A program made the translations under genes and the position numbers. A stretch of 64,000 bases of DNA, taken from assembly GCA_963733905.1 (NCBI GenBank), contig CAVTEU010000003.1, positions 148,239 to 212,238 on the forward strand, read 5' to 3'. The stretch's first letter is position 1. Each line of letters begins with the position of its first letter. This DNA is from DATADW01 sp963733905 (GTDB lineage Bacteria > Actinomycetota > Acidimicrobiia > Spongiisociales > DATADW01). Positions 57,020 to 64,000 of the stretch are shown piece by piece. The notes beneath the pieces are model-generated. The model had not been told where the DNA came from. It searched no databases and was given only the letters and a program-made list of their open reading frames with translations.

Positions 57020-58280
57020 CTACTCCAATTCCACACCACCATCAGATCCCCGACATTGGTCCCGGTGGGACCGGTCACCAGCAAGTCTCCGGTGGCGAGA
57101 AGATAGGAGTGGCTGTCGTTGCGCACCAGGTGGTCGGGTGCGCTCAGCCCGAGGCGGCGTCCCCGGGAGACGGTGGCGCCGTCGGCGACGCCTCCGGCAG
57201 CCCCGGTGGGGCCATCGACGCCATCGGTCCCCAGCGAGGCAACCACCAGATCGTCCTCGCCGTCGATCAACAGCGCCGCCGCAAGCGCCACCTCCTGGTT
57301 GCGGCCACCGATACCCCCACCCTTGACCTCGACGGTGCTCTCACCAGCGAAGACCCGCATCCCATGCACCCCCCGCGCCTGACTCGACCAGCGTCGCCGC
57401 CACCTGGGTGGCTGCACCGGTGAGACCTGTGCCGGCCAGTTCCGCCTCGATCCCGTGTGACCTGGCAGCGGCGACCGCCGCTCGCGCCGCGGTGGCGCCG
57501 CTGCCGACGACCTCGATCACCTGCGGCACCACCTCCTGCGGTTGGGTGTCTCCGGGTGCCTGCCGGCGGCGCCCTTCGGCAAGGTGCGCCATGACCGCAG
57601 GCACGGAGACGCCCCTCCCCTCGACCACGGCGAGGGCGTCGAGATAGGTGGATGGATCGGGCACCGTCGGACCCGAGGCGATCACCTCGACCGGGTCCCC
57701 AACCACATCCGAGAGGACCAGCGTGATTGCAGCGCCGGCACCGGAAGCGGCGGCGCCGAGCCGGCCACCCTTGATGGCGGAGAGGTGCTTGCGCACCGTG
57801 TTCAGTCCGTTGATCGAGACTCCTGACGCCAGCAGCCTGTTGGTCACCGCCGAGAGATCGGCGATGGTCAGCCCGCTCGCCGGCACCTCGGCCAGCGAGG
57901 ACCCGCCGCCGGAGAGGAGGAACACCACCAGGTCGCCGGGACCGGCGCTGGACGCCAGTTCCAGGAGCCGGGTTCCCGCGGCGAGGCTCCCCGCCCCCGG
58001 CTCGGGGTGCTCGCCCACCAGCGTCTCGATGTCCCCAAGATCGATCGGGGCCGTAACAGCGAGAGCCCCGACAACGGGATTCCCGACATGACCTCGAGGA
58101 GACCCTGCGCCATCCCCACGACGGCCTTCCCCATCCCGAGGACAAGCACCCTCTCCACTCCGCTCAAGTCGATTTGGCTCCCGGCCACGATGAGCGAGTC
58201 GCCGTCACGGCTGAGCGCCGCCGCAACCACGCCGTGGGGTCAACAGCATCCAGCGCCGCCTCGAGCACCGAGAGCAGCAC
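57020..58280 (-). CDS. Glycerate 2-kinase (MOFRL family), frame breaks
   Basis: Phosphorylates D-glycerate. N-terminal part: RVLVLGMGKAVVGMAQGLLE; middle: VVFLLSGGGSSLAEVP and HLSAIKGGRLGAAAS; C-terminal MOFRL domain: VKGGGIGGRNQEVALAA, ASLGTDGVDGPTGAAGG and TGPTGTNVGDL. Breaks near 58228, 58020, 57365 and at the 3' end, where TAG at 57020-57022 is reached only by a 1-base shift. The start is unclear: GTG at 58278-58280 (VLLSVLEAALDAVDPT) or a longer form beginning near 58336 (NNRFDPAVLEND). About 420-440 residues. Confidence 0.83.
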
Positions 58281-58330
58281 CCGCCGACGGTCTGGGTCGT
58301 TTTCGAGGACGGCCGGGTCGAACCGGTTGT

Positions 58331-58737
58331 TCAGCGGCGCACCAAGAAGAACTCGAGCGACAGTTCGGTGCCCTCGCCCCTGCCGAGCACCACCCCTACC
58401 GCGGTGTTGAGGAAGTCGAGCGATCGTCGCCGGTCTCGAAGAGCACCAGTTCCTGCGGTTCGGCTGTAGTCCGGTCGATTGCCACCGAGACGCCTGTCGC
58501 CCGGTAGCCGACCGTCTCCTTGCCCTCGCCTATCCGGCCCCGGATCACCAGGTCCATGTTCCCGTCGCCCCGTACCGTGACGTGGTCGATCCCCTCGACC
58601 GGGCGCTCCCCCTCCCAGTGGGGACCGGTGGCGGTCCCGTGGAACGGCATGTCGATGCGCACCCCCAACGGGGTCTTGCCGATCATGTTGAACTCGAGCG
58701 TGGCGTCGACCTTGCAGAAATGCTCCAGGGTGGGCAC
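58331..58737 (-). CDS. DUF3237-like small beta-barrel protein, frame break
   Basis: Protein of about 135 residues, starting MPTLEHFCKVDATLEFNMIG. The pattern FHGTATGPHWEGERPVEGID, then VRGDGNMDLVIRGRI and YRATGVSVAI, recalls DUF3237-type barrels. The frame shifts near 58425 and ends LGRGEGTELSLEFFLVRR with TGA at 58331-58333. The function is unknown. It is followed on the same strand by the glycerate kinase. Confidence 0.5.
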
Positions 58738-58786
58738 TGGCTGTTCCTCCTGAGTGGTGGGAGAAACGGTACCGGGGAGCCGGGGC

Positions 58787-59966
58787 TCAGCCGCCCTCTG
58801 TGGTGCCGACGTCTCCGGTGGGCGAGGTCAGGCTGCCCCCCGACGGCGACACCTCGGCCGGCGACGGACCGCCGCCCGGAGAGAGCACGACCTGTTCCCC
58901 GACGGCGAGCCCCTCCACGACCGCCCACCCGTTGGCTGCGGCGAGCACCGTCACCGGTGTCTCCCCCCCGTCGGACAGCCGGACCATCCAACCATCGGCC
59001 CCGTCGGGCATGAGGGCGGCCACCGGGACCATCGGCCCGGTCGTGGTGGGGACCACCGTCACTTCGACCGGAAACAGGGCGGTCTCGCCGAGCGGGACCG
59101 CCTCGCCGCAGTCCTGGCCGCAGACCGAACCCCCATCGGCGCCGGTGAGGGTCAATGCCGGCTCTCCGGTCGGGGTCTCCGCCATCCCCGACACCAATGC
59201 CTCCCAGCGGTTCCCGTCGGGGTCGACCACGACCCCTGAGCTTGCCGATACAACCGGAGGCTCCCCCGCAGGCAGCTCGACGAGGAAGGTCGGGGCCTTC
59301 GCCGACTGCGGCCAGAGCCGGTTCGCCGCCCACGAGCACGGCGCCGGGGCGGATTGCCTCGGCCGGGGCGAGCCGGGCCGGTAGCTGGGGGACGACGATC
59401 AGGTCGCCTTGGAGCACGGCCCCGTCGCCGGTGAGCCCGAGAGACTCCTGCCAGGCGATGACGGCCGCCGCCATACCGGTGCCGTAGACGCCGTCCACTT
59501 CACCTTCGTAGAGTCCCAGTTCCGCCAGCAGTTCCTGGAGCTGTCGGACGTCCTGCCCCGAACTGCCCGGTGCCATATCACGGAACGAAGGAACCGTCCC
59601 GGCTGCGGCAGAAACCGGTCGCTGGTCCACCCGATACACCACGTCGCCCGGCGCCACCTGACCGCCGTCGCCCAGGTCCACCGAGGTGACCACACCGGCT
59701 GCAGGGTTGGCCGCAACCGGTGTGTCGTCCCACGCGGCGCGGGCGATGAGCCGGACCGTGCTCCCCACCGAACCCTCGACCACCTGGTAGGTGGCGGCCG
59801 AGGTGGCGCCCTGCTGCGGAGCCGGGTCGTCAGGGGTGGCGGCGCGGGCGACGAGGTAGCCACCGGCGAACACCACTCCCAGCACCAGCGCGTAAATCAG
59901 CAGCCGGTCCCAACGAAGCCGCGGCTGGGAGGGGGCTGACCTCCGGGGACGAGGGCGATCGACCAC
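58787..59966 (-). CDS. Peptidoglycan-binding, membrane-fusion-like protein, frame break
   Basis: Membrane-anchored extracellular protein of about 393 residues. A basic N-terminus MVDRPRPRRSAPSQPRLRW precedes the helix LLIYALVLGVVFAGGYLVA. A HlyD-like first part (YQVVEGSVGSTVRLIARAAW, GVVTSVDLGDGGQVAPGDVV) is interrupted by a PG_binding_1 domain, SSGQDVRQLQELLAELGLY with EGEVDGVYGTGMAAAVIAWQ. After a shift near 59290 the second half reads GNRWEALVSGMAETPTGEPA and NGWAVVEGLAVGEQVVLSPG. This architecture (adaptor with PG-binding insert) usually pairs with a MacB-like ABC transporter, but none is in the window. Confidence 0.8.
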
Positions 59967-60005
59967 CCACCGAGGCTACAACAGACCCGCCCGGGCGGGT
60001 CCGGG

Positions 60006-60692
60006 CTAGGTGATGATGGAACCGGGCACCCGCTTCACTTCGAGACCACCAAAAGCGGTGAGCGCACGGATCTGAAGGGTGGGCGAACCCGGCGGCAGCG
60101 GCTGGCTGGAGGCGCGATCGGTCCAGCCGCCAAATATAGGAAGCCCCTGATCTCGACCCGCCAGCCTGGAGGGACCAACAAGTCGATTCCCCCGAAGACT
60201 GCGGTAGCGTCGATCCCGGCGCCGTCGGGCGAGAGGGTGGCCGCGGAGAGGTCGGCCTCCACCCCGCCGAACACTGCTAGGAGGCTCCCGCCCTCCAGCG
60301 ATTGCGAGTTCGATACAAGCTGGCGGCTCCCAAAGACGGCCGTGGCATCGATTCGTTCGCCCGCCTCGGCCTCCCCCCGCTCGGGCGAAACCCGCCCGAC
60401 CAGCACCCAGATGCCTATGCCGATCAATGCCAGCGGCCAGAACAACTGCCACACAGAGACGTTGAGCAGACCAAGGGTGCTCAGTAGCAGGATGGCCCCC
60501 GCCCCCATCACGATGAGTGGACCAACCAGATCGCGGGGGCTCCGAAACAGCAAAAGCGCCCTGCGATGATCAGCAGCGGGCCACCAGTCGGAGATCAGCG
60601 TCCCCACATCGACGATCCCGGTCCGGTCGAGCAGGAAGGCAGCCCCGACGGCAACCAGCAGGACACCCCAGAAGACGCGGCCGATTATCCAT
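60006..60692 (-). CDS. LiaF-like membrane protein with beta-helical C-terminus, frame breaks
   Basis: Predicted cell-envelope stress protein. N-terminal helices FWGVLLVAVGAAFLLDRTG and LIVMGAGAILLLSTLGLLNV with WQLFWPLALIGIGIWVLVG, then a repeating strand pattern AVFGSRQLVSN, LLAVFGGVEADLSAA, TAVFGGIDLLVPPGWRVE. After a break near 60130 it ends LTAFGGLEVKRVPGSIIT at 60006. The first codons also need a 1-base shift (ATG at 60690-60692 then IIGRVFWG). LiaF proteins modulate cell-envelope-stress two-component systems; no such kinase is nearby. It overlaps the end of hisC. Confidence 0.65.
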
Positions 60693-61802
60693 GCCGAACC
60701 CCCAACCTCTCGTGCTTTCGGCCGGACGAATTTCCTCGAGGACCGAGTCCAGGGCAGAGAAGAAGCGGGTGTTCTCGTCTTCGGTGCCGACGGTGACCCG
60801 CAGCCAACCCTGCGTCATCGGACGGACGATGATCCCTCGCTCCAATAGCTCCCGGTAGAGCACGCCATCGTCCCCACCGGGGCGGATGAAGACGAAGTTT
60901 GCCTGGCTCCCGGGATGGTGATCCCCGCGCCTCCAACTCGTCCTGGAATCGCTTCAGTTCGGCCGTGTTGCGCCGCACCCGCTCCTCGACCCGGTCCTGG
61001 TGGTGGAGGGCCTCGATGGCCGCCGACCTGGGCAAGATCGCTCACCGTGAAGGGGGCCTGCAGCTTGCGGAGTTCGGAGACCAAATCCGGGTTCCCCACG
61101 GCGTAGCCAACCCGGAGACCGGCCAGCCCGTACACCTTGGAGAAGGTCCGAGTAACGACGACATTCTCCCTCTCGGTTGCCACCCGCATCATCGATTCGT
61201 AGTCGGGCGACTGGACGTACTCGTGGTAGGCCTCGTCGATGACGACGAGAACGTCGTCTGGCACCCGGTCGATCAGCCCACGCACCACATCGCCACCAAG
61301 ATGGGTACCGGTCGGGTTGTTCGGGTTGCACACGAAGAGCGCCTTCGTGTCGGTCCGGACCGCCGCCGCAAGGGCGCCCGGGTCATGGCGGAGATCGGCG
61401 TCGAGCGGCACCTCTATCGGTTCGCTGCCGGCGAACTTGGTGGCGATGCGGTACATGATGAACGATGGCCAGGCGTAGACCATCGAGCCGCCGCCACCGA
61501 CTGCGCCGGCGAGACAGAGCAGCAATTCGGTGCTGCCCGCACCGATCATGATGCTCTCGGCGGCGACGCCGAGGTGCTCCGACAGCGCACCGGTCAGACG
61601 GAACCTTCGTTGTCGGGGTACCGGTTGATCCCACCGGCAGCAGCAGCGATGGCGCCTGCACCTCGGGAAACGGAGCCTCGGGGTTCTCGTTCGACGCCAG
61701 CTTTGCGATCTGGGAGAGACCCATCTCCCGGGCCAACTCGTCTTCGGGCTTACCCGGCGAGTAGGCGACGATCTGGCGGACCTCGGAACGGATCCTCACC
61801 AT
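60685..61802 (-). CDS. hisC: Histidinol-phosphate aminotransferase, several frame breaks
   Basis: PLP-dependent aminotransferase of histidine synthesis (class I/II). It starts MVRIRSEVRQIVAYSPGK with KLASNENPEAPFPEV; in a shifted frame INRYPDN, IMIGAGSTELLLCLAGAVG, YAWPSFIMYRIATKF, NPNNPTG, VVIDEAYHEYVQSPDY and the PLP lysine in VTRTFSKVYGLAGLRVGY. The C-terminus GIIVRPMTQGWLRVTVGTED is the usual end. Breaks near 61635, 61030, 60905 and 60725. About 370 residues. Other aminotransferases of the class are possible, but RPMxxGWLRVTVG favours HisC. Confidence 0.88.
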
Positions 61803-61836
61803 CGGTTAGTCAGCGTAGCCCGCCCGTTGGATTGGC

Positions 61837-61864
61837 TGCCGTCTGCCGTCTGCCGTCTGCCGTC
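61837..61864. repeat. Heptamer tandem repeat TGCCGTC x4
   Basis: Four exact units in the gap between hisC and the next gene. The flank TTGGC and the following CCGCC are shared with the array at 8008-8035. Confidence 0.85.
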
Positions 61865-61875
61865 CGCCCGCAGGG

Positions 61876-62336
61876 CTACAGAACCACCCACTGCGTCTGC
61901 ACCACCCCGCCCTCGGTGATGCAGCGCAGGCTCAATGGGCCCTCGGGAACACGGTCGAAGGTGAACCGGCCCAGAGCGTCGGTACGGGCCGCAATCGTGC
62001 TTTCCGGCCCGACGAGCTCGATGTCGAGCTCCTGAGGTGGCACAACCTGACCCACCAGCCGCCGGACACCTTCCTCAACGGTCACTTCCACCTCGATCCC
62101 GGGGGCGCGGAAGCTGAGCAGGCGGGGCCCGCCCTCTGACCGACCCCGGCGAGGTCCTCCACCGCCGAATCGAAAACCAACTCGGCAAGCTCGGCGTCGA
62201 TCTTCGCCCAGGTGACGCTCTCCGCGGCACCGGGAAACCCACTCTGGGATCGGGTCGCAGCGGCCAACCCGGCGCCGAGCAGGGCGAGCAGCCTCTCGTC
62301 GTCTCGATCTTCGTGGTTGCTACCGGTCGTACTCAT
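61876..62336 (-). CDS. Small protein with carboxypeptidase-regulatory-like domain, frame break
   Basis: Protein of about 152 residues. The N-terminal part is helical and acidic (NHEDRDDERLLALLGAGLAA, WAKIDAELAELVFDSAVEDL); after a shift near 62140 it has a beta-sandwich-like end: VGQVVPPQELDIELVGPEST and DALGRFTFDRVPEGPLSLRC, as in CarboxypepD_reg domains. No signal peptide. It follows the sigma factor gene within 5 bases and may be translated with it; from memory, ECF sigma genes with such small partners and CHAT or TPR proteins recur in actinobacteria. Confidence 0.6.
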
Positions 62337-62340
62337 CTCC

Positions 62341-62921
62341 CTACCTCCTGTCGGGGGCGTCGTCGTCCCCCCGCGGCCGCGCTCCATGATCCGTCTCAAT
62401 TTCTCGATGCATCGTCCCCGGGTCGGGCCGAGGTATCCCATCGGCTTCCCCAGCAGCGATGCCACCGTCTCGTAGTCCAGTTTCGGTTCGACTACCAACA
62501 GCTTGAGCAACTCCTGGCATCGCTCCTCCAGCTGCTTGAAGGCGGTCACCACGGAGGCCACCTCCTCACTCTCGATGAGGGCCTCGTCGAGTGATGAGAG
62601 CGCCGGGTGGGCCACGTCGTACTCGAAATCGGTCGGCAATTGGCGCCGCTGGTTGCGGATGGTCCGCATCGCCTCGTTGCGGGCCGTGGTCGCCAGCCAA
62701 CCGGGTAGGGCTTCGGGTTGCCTGATGCGGTCGGCGTGCTCCCAGAGCCTCAGGAAGACTGTGTTGTAGACATCCCATGCGGTGTTGGACTCGAGCCGGA
62801 AATGGCGGACAACCGACCAAACGAGCCGTTCGTAGCGACGGACCAGCGCCTCGCCCGCCCACTGCTCGCCACGGGCCGCCGCCGCCAGGATCTCGGCCAG
62901 ACTCCGGCTTTCCACCTCCAT
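62341..62921 (-). CDS. ECF-type RNA polymerase sigma factor
   Basis: About 193 residues with region 2 (LVRRYERLVWSVVRHFR, NTAWDVYNTVFLRLWEHADR, PEALPGWLATTARNEAMRTI) and region 4 (LEERCQELLKLLVVEPKLDY, ETVASLLGKPMGYLGPTRG with RCIEKLRRIM). The frame runs without a stop into the next gene; a 1-base shift in the G run near 62375 gives TAG at 62341-62343, so separate genes are likely. The start MEVESRSLAEI at 62921 is preferred over 62948. No anti-sigma gene is evident. Confidence 0.85.
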
Positions 62922-62948
62922 CCGGCTGAACGGTAGACCCCGCCGCAT

Positions 62949-63231
62949 CCGGATCCGTACACCAGAGGACCGAAGTGGAACAAAAGGTCACGCAGGACGG
63001 AGGACTCAGGTCGATGGTGATACGAGAGACGGAATTCGTCTCCGGTCCTCCCGCGAGGGGGAAGGGGCCCGCTGCGGAGCAGCGGGTAGGGGGGCTGCAA
63101 CTCCCAACTTTGCGCAGCAGCGGCTGCTTTATCCCGCTCCAAAGCAGACGAAACACGATGCGAGGATTGAGGCGGGGTCGTCGGGATCGACCGCGCAATG
63201 CTTCGGCCAGAGCCGGGGCGGGCCGTTCCCC
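62949..63231. other. Intergenic region with repeats between the CHAT and sigma genes
   Basis: No gene is seen. It holds one AGACGGA unit (63028) and copy 2 of the G-rich palindrome. A promoter for the sigma gene should be here but I cannot point to one. Confidence 0.5.
63056..63095. repeat. G-rich palindromic dispersed repeat, copy 2
   Basis: AGGGGGAAGGGG, hairpin CCCGCTGC-GGA-GCAGCGGG, TAGGGGGG. Identical to 30463-30500 apart from one extra A; same orientation; also preceded by AGACGGA. Confidence 0.85.
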
Positions 63232-64000
63232 TCAGGCGAGGCGTCGGTGTAGAGCAACCATCACTCGCCGGGTGAGGGCGGCATCGGGGACGAGGCCGGC
63301 GCTGGCCACCACCGAAGATGTACCGGCTCCGAGAAGGGCTGCCACCACGCCCAATACCTCGTCACCAGGCCGGGCCGCGGGGAGACCCACGTCGCAAGCA
63401 GACAGCACCATGGTGCACGGGGGACGCCGCAACCGCTCCAGGTCGTAGACGAAGAGACCGCCTCCGCTCAACTCGAGCGACGAAAACAGCGGGTTGTCGG
63501 CGCGGAACACGCCGTGGCACACCACGTGGGCCAACTCGGCCCCATCGATTCCATGGAGCACGGCATCGGCGGTCGCCTCACGGGAAGTCAGGCGGACCGC
63601 GTCGGGATGGATGCTCTGCAACGCCCTGGTCTCGGCTGCCGCCGCAGGCAGTCGGGGACCCGATGCGAGCAGGACACGTCCCGGCACCCGGTTGCGTTGG
63701 CGATCGATCCAGATCCGAGCCGACGGGCTCACCGTCACGGGGCGGCCGCCAGCCCGGGCAGGGTCCCCCACGGCACCGATTGCAGCGCCGGCGGTGGGAC
63801 TATGACCACCTCGCCTTCCCCGAGTCGGAGCGGGGCAACGAGAGTCTCGTCCAGCACTCGACGGGATTCCTCAACCACCTCGGCCGCCGCGGCGAGAGAG
63901 GCTTCGCTCGCCGCCGGGTTGACGATTCGGCGGAGCGCCGTTCGGAGATGGCTCACGGCGGCGGCGACCGGCTCTGTCGCCCCGAGCCAGCGACGTCTTG
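63232..64000 (-). CDS. CHAT-domain protein, C-terminal part, cut by the window end; frame break
   Basis: The 3' part of a caspase-like CHAT protein. The piece from 64000 has AAAAEVVEESRRVLDETLVA and VVIVPPPALQSVPWGTLPGL (the conserved P-x-x-x-L-x-x-(V/I)-P-(W/F) of CHAT). After a shift near 63760 it continues RVLLASGPRLPAAAAETRAL, with the catalytic His in LAHVVCHGVFRADNPLFSSL and Cys in MVLSACDVGLPA. It ends MVALHRRLA at 63232. The N-terminal part, probably TPR, lies outside. It heads the CHAT / sigma / small-protein module. Confidence 0.82.

Noticed and set aside
1..64000. tRNA, rRNA or riboswitch genes
   Set aside because: I looked for cloverleaf-like segments and conserved riboswitch cores in the intergenic gaps and saw none I could support by eye.

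Overview
The window is high-G+C bacterial chromosome. Gene order and families point to Actinomycetota, probably a deep-branching group such as Acidimicrobiia (inference). The main evidence is the topA / tmk / holB block, the helicase/secretion neighbourhood (DECH-box helicase beside a compact Tad pilus cluster, a gene set I know only from actinobacteria), a SARP (BTAD) regulator, candidate leaderless promoters, and many GTG starts in ATGA/GTGA overlaps. I found no rRNA, tRNA, CRISPR array, insertion sequence or prophage. A striking general feature is that more than half of the genes, including essential ones (holB, topA, valS, hisC), are broken by one or more 1-base shifts although the protein sequence continues cleanly in another frame. 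This looks more like uncorrected sequencing indels than gene decay, so I give whole-gene spans and note where each frame breaks.

Layout. 0.1-6.6 kb: plsC, holB and tmk, an MFS exporter, and divergent topA. 6.6-11.8 kb: a PIN-PhoH ATPase, a membrane pyrophosphatase, an LCP-family envelope lipoprotein and a 49-residue lipoprotein. 11.8-19.4 kb: DECH-box helicase, ybaK, the Tad pilus cluster (two TadE-like proteins, Flp pilin, TadC, TadB, TadA, short CpaE-like) and an ArsR-type regulator, bounded by two inverted copies of a 47-bp palindromic repeat. 19.4-26 kb: a second MFS transporter, a macro-domain protein, and a probable surface-glycan trio (YLDPGSGS small protein, NoeA-like methyltransferase, membrane sulfatase). 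26-31.5 kb: a solute-binding protein, a beta-hydroxyacid dehydrogenase, leuC-PPOX-leuD and a glycerophosphodiesterase. 31.5-40.5 kb: a secreted RCC1/FN3 protein, an SDR, a GerW-like protein, hutI (with an N-terminal ClpX zinc finger) and hutU, then a CHAT protease fused to a membrane domain. 40.5-52.4 kb: valS, a triplicated-motif membrane protein, and two giant signalling proteins: a SARP-pseudokinase-STAND ATPase-TM-solute-binding fusion and a zinc-ribbon/cyclase/AAA/TPR protein. 52.4-64 kb: hutH, a VOC protein and hutG, then enoyl-CoA hydratase, AlaX, glycerate kinase, a DUF3237-like protein, a membrane-fusion-like protein, a LiaF-like protein and hisC, and finally a module of carboxypeptidase-regulatory-like protein, ECF sigma factor and a CHAT protein cut by the window end.

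How the parts work together. The histidine-to-glutamate pathway is complete (hutH, hutU, hutI, hutG) but split into two same-strand pairs about 14 kb apart, with signalling genes between them. Several large sensory or effector proteins (SARP fusion, cyclase-ATPase, two CHAT proteins, ECF sigma) make 38-64 kb rich in signal transduction. Intergenic DNA carries a family of short tandem repeats that all have a 7-bp unit, plus dispersed palindromes.
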